Assembly: GCA_023399055.1 (NCBI GenBank)
Contig: JAEWQV010000016.1
Location: 558,001 to 622,000 of the forward strand
DNA length: 64,000 bases
From: Bacillota bacterium
Lineage (GTDB): Bacteria > Bacillota > Clostridia > Lachnospirales > Lachnospiraceae
Reading direction: 5' to 3'
A program made the position numbers and the translations under genes. Each line of letters opens with the position of its first letter. The stretch's first letter is position 1. Positions 43,046 to 52,671 of this stretch are shown in pieces. The notes beneath the pieces were generated by a model, which was not told the origin of the DNA, did no database searches, and was given only the letters and a program-made list of their open reading frames with translations.

Positions 43046-44482
43046 ATGGATATGGAGAATAGTAGCTTTACTCCGGATGGGCTGCATGAAGAATGTGGTG
43101 TGTTCGGTATATATGACCTGGACGGGAATGATGTTGCGACGACAATTTATTATGGATTATTTGCACTTCAGCACAGAGGGCAGGAGAGCTGTGGTATGGC
43201 GGTAAGTGATACCGCAGGGCCTAAGGGTGTCGTAAAGGCTTGGAAGGGAATGGGATTAGTTAGTGAAGTGTTTACTCCCGAGCATCTGGAACCTTTAAAA
43301 GGTAACATTGGTGTTGGGCATGTTCGCTATTCCACTGCCGGTGGCAGCAATATCAATAATACACAACCTTTGGTGCTTAATTACATCAAGGGTACTCTTG
43401 CGTTAGCACATAATGGTAATTTAGTAAATACGCCACAGCTTAAGAGAGAACTAGAGTATACTGGGGCAATCTTTCAGACAACAATAGATACAGAAGTTAT
43501 TGCTTACCATATCGCACGCGAGCGATTAAATAGTAAGTCTGCAGAAGAAGCCGTAGCGAGAGCAATGGATAAGCTTAGCGGAGCCTATTCCTTGGTAATC
43601 ATGAGCCCAAGAAAATTAATTGGAGCAAGAGATCCCTTAGGTTTTCACCCACTGGTCATCGGTAAGCGAAAAAATGCTTATATTTTAGCTTCAGAGACAG
43701 CTGCACTTCATGCCGCTGATGCTGAATTTGTACGTGATGTATTGCCCGGTGAGGTAGTTATGATTAACGCAGATGGAATTCATTCCGATACCTCAAGATG
43801 TGGTGTTAAAGTTGCTAAATGTATCTTTGAATATATTTATTTTGCAAGACCAGATACTCGTTTCGATGGTATCAGCGTTTATAATTCAAGAATTATGGCG
43901 GGAAGAATTCTTGCCCAGACGCATCCGATAGAAGCGGATGTAGTGGTAGGCGTTCCTGACTCCGGTAATGCAGCAGCACTTGGTTATGCATTGGAGTCCG
44001 GTATTCCTTTTGGCATGGCATTTGTCAAAAACAGCTACGTTGGCCGAACCTTTATTAAACCAAAGCAATCCATGCGAGCTTCCAGTGTTCGAATTAAATT
44101 AAATGTATTACCGGAAGTAGTGGAAGGTAAACGAGTGGTTATGATTGATGATTCCATTGTACGTGGAACTACCAGCGAAAAGATTGTTAAGATGTTAAAG
44201 AAGGCAGGAGCTACCGAAGTTCATGTAAGAATTAGTTCACCACCGTTCCTACATCCTTGTTATTTTGGAACGGATGTGCCTACTGGAGATCAGCTAATTG
44301 CACATAACAATTCAATAGAGAAGATTAGAGAAATGATCGGAGCGGATTCTCTTGGCTATCTTGCTGTTGAACGCTTGTCTGACTTAATTGGTGGAGACTG
44401 TGGTTATTGTGACGCATGTTTTACTGGCAACTATCCAATACATCCGCCGGAAGAGGATATTAGAGGAGAATATGATTTGTAA
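43046..44482 (+). CDS. purF: Amidophosphoribosyltransferase
   Basis: 478 aa. After a short propeptide the N-terminal nucleophile is C17 (HEECGVFGIYD), and the glutaminase domain follows with LQHRGQESCGM and VGHVRYSTAG. The phosphoribosyltransferase domain has the PRPP loop VVMIDDSIVRGTTSEKIV. Cys residues for the structural Fe-S cluster of the Bacillus-type enzyme are present (CYFGTD, CGYCDACFTG). It catalyses the first committed step of purine synthesis and is normally feedback-inhibited by nucleotides. AGAGGATG is upstream of the ATG. Confidence 0.95.
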   Translation: MDMENSSFTPDGLHEECGVFGIYDLDGNDVATTIYYGLFALQHRGQESCGMAVSDTAGPKGVVKAWKGMGLVSEVFTPEHLEPLKGNIGVGHVRYSTAGGSNINNTQPLVLNYIKGTLALAHNGNLVNTPQLKRELEYTGAIFQTTIDTEVIAYHIARERLNSKSAEEAVARAMDKLSGAYSLVIMSPRKLIGARDPLGFHPLVIGKRKNAYILASETAALHAADAEFVRDVLPGEVVMINADGIHSDTSRCGVKVAKCIFEYIYFARPDTRFDGISVYNSRIMAGRILAQTHPIEADVVVGVPDSGNAAALGYALESGIPFGMAFVKNSYVGRTFIKPKQSMRASSVRIKLNVLPEVVEGKRVVMIDDSIVRGTTSEKIVKMLKKAGATEVHVRISSPPFLHPCYFGTDVPTGDQLIAHNNSIEKIREMIGADSLGYLAVERLSDLIGGDCGYCDACFTGNYPIHPPEEDIRGEYDL

Positions 44483-44613
44483 TCATTAAATACTTTGAAT
44501 AAATTCATTTAAAGAAGTGAATTGAACTGTGCAGGTACTGAACAGTTTCAAATGGATTTAAGATGAAAGTATACAATTAAATCAAAATTACATCTTTCAA
44601 ATATAGAATGTTA

Positions 44614-44622
44614 TGTTATAAT
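44614..44622 (+). promoter_or_regulatory. Extended -10 promoter of purB
   Basis: TG-T-TATAAT (44614-44622) has a perfect extended -10. The -35 region (CTTTCA) is weak, as is usual for such promoters. The start would be near 44629, about 48 bases before purB. Confidence 0.55.
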
Positions 44623-44676
44623 TACGATTGATTAAGAATGGATATCCTACTAATAAATACGAAAGGGGTAGAAAGG

Positions 44677-46110
44677 ATGAGCAATGATAAATACATGAGT
44701 CCTTTATCCGAGCGTTACGCGGGAAAGGAAATGCAGTATATCTTTTCACCGGACATGAAATTTAAAACCTGGAGAAAGCTGTGGGTAGCATTAGCTGAAA
44801 CAGAGAAAGAACTGGGGTTAAATATAACAGACGAACAAATTGAGGAATTAAAAGCTTTTCAGGATGACATTAACTACGAGGTAGCAAAGGAACGGGAAGC
44901 ACTAGTTCGTCATGATGTTATGTCCCATGTCTATGCCTACGGAGTACAATGTCCCAAGGCAAAGGGAATTATTCATCTGGGAGCAACCTCTTGCTATGTA
45001 GGAGATAACACAGATATCATTATTATGACAGAAGCCTTAAAGCTGGTTAAAAAGAAGTTGTTAAATGTTATGGCGGAGCTATCAAAGTTTGCTTTGGAAT
45101 ATAAAGCACTTCCGACACTTGCGTTTACACACTTTCAACCTGCGCAGCCAACCACAGTTGGCAAAAGAGCGGCACTGTGGTTGATGGAGTTAAAGCTTGA
45201 CTATGATGATCTTTGTTATATGATTGATAGTATGTTATTGCTTGGTTCCAAAGGCACTACAGGAACGCAGGCAAGCTTCTTAGAATTGTTTGATGGAGAT
45301 CATACTCGTATCAAACAACTGGATCAAAAGATCGCGGAAAAAATGGGCTTCCCTGGCTGCTACCCGGTGAGCGGACAGACCTATTCCAGAAAGATAGACT
45401 ATAGAGTACTTAATGTATTAGCAGGAATTGCGGCTAGTGCTCATAAGTTCTCCAACGATATCAGACTATTGCAACATCTAAAAGAAATTGAAGAACCTTT
45501 TGAAAAAAATCAGATTGGTTCCTCTGCAATGGCGTACAAGAGAAATCCAATGAGAACAGAGCGAATTGCTTCCCTTGCTAATTATGTTATGGTGGATGCA
45601 TTAAATCCAGCCATTACCACAGCTACCCAGTGGTTTGAACGTACGTTGGATGACTCTGCAAATAAACGTATCAGTGTACCGGAAGCATTTTTAGCGATTG
45701 ATGGTATCCTTGACCTTTATATGAATGTTGTAGACGGTCTTGTGGTTTATCCTAAGGTAATCGAAAGAAGATTAATGCAAGAGCTTCCCTTCATGGCAAC
45801 TGAAAATATCATGATGGATGCTGTAAAAGCTGGCGGAGATCGACAGGAATTGCACGAAAAGATTCGTACCCTTTCCATGGAAGCAGGCAGAAATGTGAAG
45901 GAAAGAGGCTTAGAGAATAATCTGCTGGAATTAATTGCAGCAGATCCAGCCTTCAATATGTCACTTGAAGAATTAAAGGATACAATGGACCCAGCGAAGT
46001 ATACCGGGCGTGCGAAAGAGCAGACTGAGGAATTTATACTTGAAGTAATACAACCACTTTTGGATCAAAACAAAGAATTACTGGGATTAAAAGCAGATAT
46101 AAAAGTCTGA
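44677..46110 (+). CDS. purB: Adenylosuccinate lyase
   Basis: 477 aa from the ATG at 44677, with AAAGGGG about 9 bases upstream; the frame is open from 44638 without a site. The fumarase/aspartase superfamily signature is SSAMAYKRNPMRTERI, and HDVMSHVYAY, HLGATSCYVGDNTD and FTHFQPAQPTTVGKRA provide the substrate His residues. It cleaves SAICAR and adenylosuccinate, releasing fumarate. It belongs with purC and purF upstream; purA lies about 9 kb downstream. Confidence 0.95.
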   Translation: MSNDKYMSPLSERYAGKEMQYIFSPDMKFKTWRKLWVALAETEKELGLNITDEQIEELKAFQDDINYEVAKEREALVRHDVMSHVYAYGVQCPKAKGIIHLGATSCYVGDNTDIIIMTEALKLVKKKLLNVMAELSKFALEYKALPTLAFTHFQPAQPTTVGKRAALWLMELKLDYDDLCYMIDSMLLLGSKGTTGTQASFLELFDGDHTRIKQLDQKIAEKMGFPGCYPVSGQTYSRKIDYRVLNVLAGIAASAHKFSNDIRLLQHLKEIEEPFEKNQIGSSAMAYKRNPMRTERIASLANYVMVDALNPAITTATQWFERTLDDSANKRISVPEAFLAIDGILDLYMNVVDGLVVYPKVIERRLMQELPFMATENIMMDAVKAGGDRQELHEKIRTLSMEAGRNVKERGLENNLLELIAADPAFNMSLEELKDTMDPAKYTGRAKEQTEEFILEVIQPLLDQNKELLGLKADIKV

Positions 46111-46141
46111 ATAAAAGAACGATTCAGTTGAAGATAGTTAT

Positions 46142-46188
46142 AAAAAGGAATAACATGTCGGTATTTCCGACATGTTATTCCTTTTTTA
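46142..46188. terminator. Bidirectional terminator of purB and araC-type gene
   Basis: A nearly perfect stem of 19 bases (AAAAGGAATAACATGTCGG with its inverse) around TATTT, followed by T6. The right arm covers the last codons and stop of the convergent AraC-family gene (stop at 46175). Confidence 0.92.
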
Positions 46189-46948
46189 CTCGCCAATTTG
46201 TTGAAAAATATTGATTTCGATATTCCCTGGGCGTCATACCGGTTTCTTTCTTAAATACACTAATAAAATGGCTATGAGAACTAAACGCAAGGTAGTTACT
46301 AATATCCACAGCTGCGTAGTCAGAGAATTTCAATAAATTCTGTGCCAATTCAATTCGTTTGCTTCTAATATAGGAAGCCAAGGATATTTTCATTTCTTTT
46401 TTAAATAAGGTACATAAGTAAGTATCATTTAATCCTGTTGCGGAGGCTATATCGCAAATTAATATCTGTTCATGAAGATGTATTTGTATATAATCAATAG
46501 CTTGCACGATTGGTTTTGACATGGCTCTATCTCGATTGGTTTGTTTCATTTTTTTCGTAAAATCAAGAATTACCTTTCTATGCAGCTCCTCAATTTCAAT
46601 TTCGGTAGAACATTTATCTGCCTTCTGAATGTACAAATCACTTAGTGAATATGCAGTTTCTATTTCAAGTCCACCCTCAATACAAAACCTGGAGATTAAG
46701 GCAATTGTAATGATTAAATGATATTTTACGTTTCTGATTGGATCATCGGATAAATGCCCCAGTCCTTCACTCTTAAGAGGGAGTTCCAAGGATTTGACCT
46801 GTTCTAAATCACCGGTTTTTACAGCATTATAAAAAGATAATTCTCTCTGGTAGGGGAGAGATTGTTGCTCATATTCCCTTTTCATAAAAGCATTACGAAG
46901 TAGTTCTTTATCCATATTATTGTTGTTATTACTACTTTGCTCCTTCAT
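46175..46948 (-). CDS. AraC-family transcriptional regulator
   Basis: 257 aa. The C-terminal ~100 residues hold two helix-turn-helix units: ILICDIASATGLNDTYLCTLFKKEMKISLASYIRSKRI and AVDISNYLAFSSHSHFISVFKKETGMTPREYRNQYF. The N-terminal region is helical (QRELSFYNAVKTGDLEQVKSL) and is not a cupin; similar regions occur in two-component-type or YesN-like AraC proteins. It is divergent from the GH16 lipoprotein gene, so it probably activates that gene in response to beta-glucan oligomers (inference). GGAG is 8 bases before the ATG. Confidence 0.85.
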   Translation of the reverse strand: MKEQSSNNNNNMDKELLRNAFMKREYEQQSLPYQRELSFYNAVKTGDLEQVKSLELPLKSEGLGHLSDDPIRNVKYHLIITIALISRFCIEGGLEIETAYSLSDLYIQKADKCSTEIEIEELHRKVILDFTKKMKQTNRDRAMSKPIVQAIDYIQIHLHEQILICDIASATGLNDTYLCTLFKKEMKISLASYIRSKRIELAQNLLKFSDYAAVDISNYLAFSSHSHFISVFKKETGMTPREYRNQYFSTNWRVKKE

Positions 46949-47121
46949 AGAAAAACTCCATTTCTTAATTCAAGGATCATTATAATGATATCGTATCATA
47001 GATATGCTAAGAAATCTAATATAAAACCAAGGAATCTAATATTATTGTAAAAGAGTACTATGTTATATTTTAACTATTCAGTAGCTATATATTGTGAAAA
47101 TCACCATAATGGAGGATTATT

Positions 47122-49485
47122 ATGAAAAAATCATTGAGAAAGATTTTGGTAGGTTGCATAGCAATTGTTACGTCCATAAGCATTGTCTCGTGTAGTGGAA
47201 AGGATAAAAATACGAATACAGAGATTCCAGAAGAAAAAGACAATGAGATTCAGGCGGAGATTACAGTTACGGAAGCTCCAGAAGAAAATGCCATAAATAC
47301 ATATTTGCCAGAAGGTTATCATTTGGTATGGGAAGATAACTTTGACGGAAGTTCCCTAGATTTAGATAGCTGGAATCAGGAAAAACGTCAACCTGGCTGG
47401 GTAAACAGTGAATTACAGGAATACACGGATTCTACGTTGAACACCTATGTGAAGGATGGCAAACTAACGATACAGGCAATCAAAGATGGTGATTATTATA
47501 CGTCTGGTAAAGTTACAACACAAAACAAGCAGGACTATACCTATGGACTTTTTGAGATTAGAGCCAAGGTTCCGGAAGGACAGGGACTGTGGCCGGCGCT
47601 ATGGATGATGCCGACAGACGAAAGTTTCTATGGTCAGTGGCCAAAATGCGGGGAAATCGACATTATGGAGATTTTAGGACACGAGACGAATAAATTATAC
47701 GCTACCATCCATTATGGGGAACCACATGGAGAAAAACAGGGCAGTTACATCTTGCCGGAAGGAAAATTCTCGGATGACTATCATGTATATACCTGTGAGT
47801 GGTTGCCCGGTGAGCTTCGGTTCTACATTGACGGTATCCTATATCATACGGCTAATAATTGGTTTACCAAGGCAGATGAGGGTGAATTAACCTTTCCTGC
47901 ACCTTTTGACCAACCATTTTTCCTACAGTTTAATCTTGCAGTAGGTGGTCTCTGGCCAGGAAATCCAGATGAAACAACAAACTTTGAGAATGCCAAATTT
48001 GAAATTGACTATGTAAAAGTATATCAGCTGGATTCTTACAATGAGGATGTAACGAAACCTGGGGTAGCAACAAGAGAAGTTGGAAGCGATGGCAATTATA
48101 TCATCAACGGAGATTTTTCGGAGGCTGAGAGTTTAGACGATACGGACAACTGGATTTTCTTAACTGCTAGCGGTGGAGCAGCAGAAACGGCAATTGCCAA
48201 CAATAAAATAACAATTACCTCCACCAATGCAGGAACGGTGGACTATGGTGTACAGTTTGTTCAAGGTAATATTCCAATGCAAAAAGGGGCAGAATACGAG
48301 CTTAGTTTTACTGCGAGGGCATCAGAAGATAGAACAATGATAGTAACCGTGAGTGCACCGGATAATAATTGGATCAGGTATCTTGCGGATACGAAGTTGG
48401 AGCTGACACCGGAAGAAAAACAATATACCTATACCTTTACAATGACGGAGGCGGATGATCCAAACGGAAGATTGGAATTTAACCTCGGTAATCAAAATTC
48501 AATCGCCAGCGTAGAGATCAGTGATGTAAAGCTGATTATGACCGGACAGAAGGAAATCGATGAATCCAGTACTGCCAAGAGTATATTAAATGACGGTAAT
48601 CACGTATATAACGGTAAATTCCAGGAAGGCGATGGCCGATTAGCTCATTGGACGGTTAATAATAACGTAGCGGACGCAAGTGTTAGTGTAACGAATGCAA
48701 ACCTTGTAAGAGAACTTATGGTAGATATTCCAGGCAGTATAAGCAGTAACGAGGATGTTACCGTTACTCAATCGAATTTGGTAATTGCAGAGAATAAAGA
48801 GTATGTACTAAGCTTTCAGGCTAGGAATACAAAGGAAAGTACTATCGTAGTTACCGTTGGCGGTAAGGATTATGAAGTTCCTTTAACCGCTGAAGCAACC
48901 ACCTATAAGCTACCGGTAGTAACGAAGAGTACCTTAAGCAATAAGGATTTAGTATTTAAACTGGGGGTAGCAGGAACAACCTATCTGGACAATGTTAGGT
49001 TAACAGAGGATGCTTTAGTTATTAATGGTGACTTTTCCAATGACTGGTTAGGGTTTACGGTATTTGCAGATAACAGTATAACATCCAAAGTAAGTTCCAC
49101 AGTAGATAATAAGGAAGCAGAATTAACTATTGGCAGCGTAGGAAGTTTTGATTGGCATATTCAATTAATGCAGAAGAATATCCGTCTGGAAAAAGACAAA
49201 TGGTATAAAATATCCTTTGATGCAAAATCAGATATTGATAGAAAAATTATGTTTGCTCTTCAAAGAGATGGGGCTGCTGATGATCTTTGGACCTTATATT
49301 CTGGGGCCACCATTATTGATATTAAATCAGAATATAAAAACTATGAATTAGTATTTCAGATGAGTTCCGATACGGATGAACACACCATCTTTAGTATCTC
49401 TATGGGTAATCTGGAAGGTAAGGAATTGGAAAGTCATAAAGTTTGGATTGACAATGTTGTTTTGGAGGAAGTAGAGGAGCCATAG
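47122..49485 (+). CDS. GH16 beta-glucanase lipoprotein with carbohydrate-binding modules
   Basis: 787 aa. A type II signal peptide with lipobox SIVSC is followed by a Glu/Asn-rich linker and a GH16 domain (about 65-305: LVWEDNFDGSSLDLDSWN, WPALWMMP, and the active site E178-I-D180-I-M-E183). Three beta-sandwich modules of CBM4_9 type follow (about 325-475, 495-620 and 632-785), each opening with IINGDFS, VYNGKFQ or VINGDFS. The predicted activity is endo-1,3(4)-beta-glucanase (laminarinase or lichenase) at the cell surface. GGAGG lies 7 bases before the ATG. Divergent AraC regulator upstream. Confidence 0.88.
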   Translation: MKKSLRKILVGCIAIVTSISIVSCSGKDKNTNTEIPEEKDNEIQAEITVTEAPEENAINTYLPEGYHLVWEDNFDGSSLDLDSWNQEKRQPGWVNSELQEYTDSTLNTYVKDGKLTIQAIKDGDYYTSGKVTTQNKQDYTYGLFEIRAKVPEGQGLWPALWMMPTDESFYGQWPKCGEIDIMEILGHETNKLYATIHYGEPHGEKQGSYILPEGKFSDDYHVYTCEWLPGELRFYIDGILYHTANNWFTKADEGELTFPAPFDQPFFLQFNLAVGGLWPGNPDETTNFENAKFEIDYVKVYQLDSYNEDVTKPGVATREVGSDGNYIINGDFSEAESLDDTDNWIFLTASGGAAETAIANNKITITSTNAGTVDYGVQFVQGNIPMQKGAEYELSFTARASEDRTMIVTVSAPDNNWIRYLADTKLELTPEEKQYTYTFTMTEADDPNGRLEFNLGNQNSIASVEISDVKLIMTGQKEIDESSTAKSILNDGNHVYNGKFQEGDGRLAHWTVNNNVADASVSVTNANLVRELMVDIPGSISSNEDVTVTQSNLVIAENKEYVLSFQARNTKESTIVVTVGGKDYEVPLTAEATTYKLPVVTKSTLSNKDLVFKLGVAGTTYLDNVRLTEDALVINGDFSNDWLGFTVFADNSITSKVSSTVDNKEAELTIGSVGSFDWHIQLMQKNIRLEKDKWYKISFDAKSDIDRKIMFALQRDGAADDLWTLYSGATIIDIKSEYKNYELVFQMSSDTDEHTIFSISMGNLEGKELESHKVWIDNVVLEEVEEP

Positions 49486-49583
49486 ACTTATATATGCTGT
49501 CATATTCATCCCTTTCGGTTAAGAAAGGCTTTTGACACTATGATCATAGTATTTGTTTAAAAACTTATAAATAGAGTAAACTG

Positions 49584-49645
49584 TACCCTGTAAGGAAAAC
49601 GCGGATTGATTTCATTGGTTAACTTACAGGGTATCATTTTACTCT
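49584..49645 (+). terminator. Terminator hairpin, repeat type 1 copy B
   Basis: TACCCTGTAAG (49584-49594) and CTTACAGGGTA (49623-49633), then a T-rich run. The arms are identical to those of the hairpin at 38008-38054; the loops differ. It lies 99 bases after the GH16 gene. Confidence 0.82.
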
Positions 49646-49792
49646 TTTTTATATGACAAGGTATAAGCAGAGCCTATCTGCGGACCTATTCATCCTTTAT
49701 AGAATCGAGTGGCTTTTTCACGAGCGTATTAACATGATAAAATAACATACACTGTGCAAGCGAACAAAGTACACATTGGAGCATACCTCTAA

Positions 49793-49821
49793 TTGCATTT
49801 AATTATTTTATGTTTTATAAT
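49793..49821 (+). promoter_or_regulatory. Promoter of the RelA/SpoT-domain operon
   Basis: TTGCAT (49793-49798), exactly 17 bases, TATAAT (49816-49821). It gives a leader of about 118 nt. Otherwise the 49646-49946 gap shows nothing specific. Confidence 0.65.
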
Positions 49822-49946
49822 AAATTAAGTCTAAAAATTACTATTTTTGATACATTTTAGAAGACACAGTTTTAATGGGATATGGCAAGTGAAATAATAA
49901 TACTATCTCGTATTAGGGGACACATTTGTTAAAGGAGTATTAGTGC

Positions 49947-50900
49947 ATGGAAAACAAGGAAGTATTTCTTACAAAAAATAAGATTGCCGATAAATTTTAT
50001 GAACTGGAACGACATAACCCTAATTTATGGGATACTATGGTTGAAATCTATGAAGACTATGCACATCGTCTGCAAAATGGAAGCTTGCGTAAAGTCATCA
50101 CAGGCTTTATTGAAGATATTGGTTCTCCAGCTGCAATGCATTCCATGAGATATCGTATCAAAACACCGGAAAGCCTAATTGTGAAGATAATTCATAAAAA
50201 GTACAGTGATTTTACCGATATGGATTATTCAAGTATTAATAAAGATACCTATGGCAAGGTTATTATGGATCTTTTAGGTGCGAGAATTCTAATACGTCAC
50301 CGCTATCTCTGGGAGGATATTCATGATTTAATCTGGAATAGGTACTACAAAGGTACAGAAAAATATGTGAAAAATAGAATTATAGATTATATTGGGGACG
50401 ATAAGACTCCCTTTCTTGCAGAGAGACCCAAGGTTTTCTATCGATACGAAGAGAATACGAAGCAATATGAATTAAAGGGCAGGGATACCTTTGATTTTGA
50501 AAAAAATAATCCGGGCTACAGCAGTAATCACTATATTATTAATTACTATGGTACTTATATTGAATTGCAGGTACGAACATTATTTGATGAGGCCTGGAGT
50601 GAGAATGATCATGATTTTGTTTATAAACTCTATGCCGGAAATAAGAAACTTGTTTTAAACAGAACCTCAAAATTATTAAGTAAGGTTGCAGAGATTGCGG
50701 ATGAATTAAGTATGTTCATGCATGATTATTACGATGAGTCTATCTTTTCTGTGCCGGGCGACAAGCAGGAAGGAAAAAAGACAATTACTGAGCGCGTGGA
50801 TCGGAGTTCAATTTATACCCAAGATGTACCGAAATATGATAGTCTTCATAGTAGAAGTGAAACATCGAAATCCATTGGGGATATTAACGACCTATATTAG
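49947..50900 (+). CDS. RelA/SpoT synthetase-domain protein (small alarmone synthetase-like)
   Basis: 317 aa. It has a (p)ppGpp synthetase-type nucleotidyltransferase domain without HD hydrolase, TGS or ACT domains. Visible motifs are the metal-binding Asp in MDLLGARILIRH, the G-loop-like PGYSSNHYIINYYG with Tyr, and ELQVRTLFDEAWSENDHD with the catalytic Glu. The Ser-Asn-His variation in the G-loop and an extra acidic insertion (about 140-190) make it divergent from RelP and RelQ. It could make (p)ppGpp, or modify another nucleotide or RNA as toxic SAS enzymes do. AAAGGAG is 9 bases before the ATG. It is the first gene of a tight three-gene operon. Confidence 0.75.
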   Translation: MENKEVFLTKNKIADKFYELERHNPNLWDTMVEIYEDYAHRLQNGSLRKVITGFIEDIGSPAAMHSMRYRIKTPESLIVKIIHKKYSDFTDMDYSSINKDTYGKVIMDLLGARILIRHRYLWEDIHDLIWNRYYKGTEKYVKNRIIDYIGDDKTPFLAERPKVFYRYEENTKQYELKGRDTFDFEKNNPGYSSNHYIINYYGTYIELQVRTLFDEAWSENDHDFVYKLYAGNKKLVLNRTSKLLSKVAEIADELSMFMHDYYDESIFSVPGDKQEGKKTITERVDRSSIYTQDVPKYDSLHSRSETSKSIGDINDLY

Positions 50901-50917
50901 TGAGGAGGAAGCTACAA

Positions 50918-51139
50918 ATGAAATTGGAGCATAGTGAAGAGGCAATGAAAGTGGCAGAAGAATTTATGCATGCTTTAAAAACCGGAAGTTTGTCTAAGCA
51001 TGTTCTTCCAAACAATTATGAGGATTACACTTTTGAAATTGAAAATAATGATTACAAGAATTATAGAAAATTCTTAAAATCAATGTCATATTATAACTAT
51101 GTGGAAGATCGGACGGTAGCATACAATGGACAACTATAG
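50918..51139 (+). CDS. Small protein, second gene of the RelA/SpoT-domain operon
   Basis: 73 aa from the ATG at 50918, with GAGGAGG 9 bases upstream; the frame from GTG 50900 has no site. Acidic and helical at first (HSEEAMKVAEEFMHALKTGSLSKHVLP), then aromatic (YKNYRKFLKSMSYYNYVEDR). No family is recognised. It lies 17 bases after the synthetase gene and overlaps the next gene by 14 bases. A small acidic partner next to a synthetase is the usual look of an antitoxin, but that is only an inference. Confidence 0.6.
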   Translation: MKLEHSEEAMKVAEEFMHALKTGSLSKHVLPNNYEDYTFEIENNDYKNYRKFLKSMSYYNYVEDRTVAYNGQL

Positions 51140-51686
51140 TAAGAAAAATGTGAACAGTAAGACCTATCAATATTTAGTTGATGCCTTTGGTGAAGACCGA
51201 ATCAAACACAGGTATGCGACTCTATGGGATTATATGACTGAGTTTATACAGAGACATCATTATGAAGACAATCTTATTATTTCAATCAATGCTCTCAATC
51301 AAATGATCATAGATTACTTTGTGGATATCGACCGCTTAAAGCAGTTTCACGGAATGGACAGAATTAGTACAACAAAGATTTATTCCTATACAGCATATTG
51401 GTTAATTAAACGTAAGCCTTTAATGATCGTGAAAGATAATATCGAGGATTATAATCTGACCTTTGCAAATGAACGTTTTGTAACAGGGTATTTACTGCGT
51501 TGTTTAAATAATGAAAGTATTAATACATTAATACTTGATGAGAAGAAGCCGGATTATATTGATTTTGTGGATAATATGATGTATTTTTTACAGTACCGTG
51601 TAATTACAGCACAAGCAATCGAAACCATTTTATTTGCATTTAAGGCAGGGAAAGCAATTCAGTATTCCGAGGATTACCAGAACTAA
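51126..51686 (+). CDS. Unknown protein, third gene of the RelA/SpoT-domain operon
   Basis: 186 aa, probably all-helical, not assigned. Segments such as YATLWDYMTEFIQRHHYEDNLIISINALNQMIIDYFVDIDRLKQFHGM and TKIYSYTAYWLIKRKPLMIV show no enzyme motif. It starts within the last codons of the small middle gene (overlap 51126-51139) and has a poor ribosome binding site, so it depends on translational coupling. The strict gene order and overlap suggest that the three products act together. Confidence 0.6.
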   Translation: MDNYSKKNVNSKTYQYLVDAFGEDRIKHRYATLWDYMTEFIQRHHYEDNLIISINALNQMIIDYFVDIDRLKQFHGMDRISTTKIYSYTAYWLIKRKPLMIVKDNIEDYNLTFANERFVTGYLLRCLNNESINTLILDEKKPDYIDFVDNMMYFLQYRVITAQAIETILFAFKAGKAIQYSEDYQN

Positions 51687-51771
51687 TTCAGCGTAAATGC
51701 ATTTTGAAAATTAATGAATTATACGCCTGAGGCCCAGAATGTACAGTGCCAAGAAAGATATGGTTATTTAT

Positions 51772-52671
51772 ATGAACATCAACCTTGAATATTATAAGAT
51801 TTTTTATTATGTTGCAAAATCGGGTAGTTTTACCCAAGCAGGAGAGGAACTATGCATTTCACAACCGGCCGTGAGCCAGGCAATTAAATTGTTAGAAACC
51901 AATTTAGGAAGTAAGCTTTTCCTTCGTATACCCAAAGGGGTTAAATTAACTCCAGAGGGAGAAATGTTATATAATTACGTTCAAAGAGGGTATGAATACA
52001 TACGCATGGGTGAGGTCAAGTTTCAAAAGATGCTGGATTTGGAACAGGGAGAAATTCGTATTGGCGCAAGTGATATGACTCTGCAATTCTATTTATTACC
52101 TTATCTTGAAAGCTTTCACGAAGAATTCCCCAAAATAAAGGTTACCGTTACGAATGCTCCTACTCCCGAGACGATTGAATACTTATACGAAGGCAAAATA
52201 GATTTTGGTATTGTAAGTGAACCCTTTGAGGCAAAGCCAGAGATTAAGATAACCAAGGTTAGAGAAATTCAGGATATCTTTGTGGCTGGCAGCAGATTTA
52301 AAGAACTCCAAGGAACTACCTTACAATACAAACAATTGGAGAGCCTGCCGATTATCTGTTTAGAGAATAATACTAGTACTAGATCCTATATAGATGAATT
52401 TTTAAAGAAGAATCAGGTAACCTTAAAACCAGAATTTGAGTTGGCGATGAGCGATATCATCGTAAAGTTTGCAGGAAGAAACCTTGGAATTGGTTGTGTA
52501 GTGAGTGATTTTGCTACAGAAGCTATGGCAGATGGAACTTTATTTGAACTTAAATTTGAGGAGCAGATACCAAGAAGAAATTTCTGTGTTATTACCGCCA
52601 GCAGTAACCCGGTATCTTCTGCAGCTAAGGAATTATTAAAGATACTAGGGATTGAATTAAATCAAGTATAA
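51772..52671 (+). CDS. LysR-family transcriptional regulator
   Basis: 299 aa from the ATG at 51772 (upstream in-frame ATGs at 51739 and 51760 cannot be ruled out; no strong site). The N-terminal winged helix is classic: YYKIFYYVAKSGSFTQAGEELCISQPAVSQAIKLLETNLGSKLFLRIPKGVKLTPEGE. A periplasmic-binding-protein-like effector domain follows (EIRIGASDMTLQFYLLPYLESFHEEFPKIKVTV). The target is unknown. It lies 85 bases after the RelA/SpoT-domain operon on the same strand. Confidence 0.9.
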   Translation: MNINLEYYKIFYYVAKSGSFTQAGEELCISQPAVSQAIKLLETNLGSKLFLRIPKGVKLTPEGEMLYNYVQRGYEYIRMGEVKFQKMLDLEQGEIRIGASDMTLQFYLLPYLESFHEEFPKIKVTVTNAPTPETIEYLYEGKIDFGIVSEPFEAKPEIKITKVREIQDIFVAGSRFKELQGTTLQYKQLESLPIICLENNTSTRSYIDEFLKKNQVTLKPEFELAMSDIIVKFAGRNLGIGCVVSDFATEAMADGTLFELKFEEQIPRRNFCVITASSNPVSSAAKELLKILGIELNQV

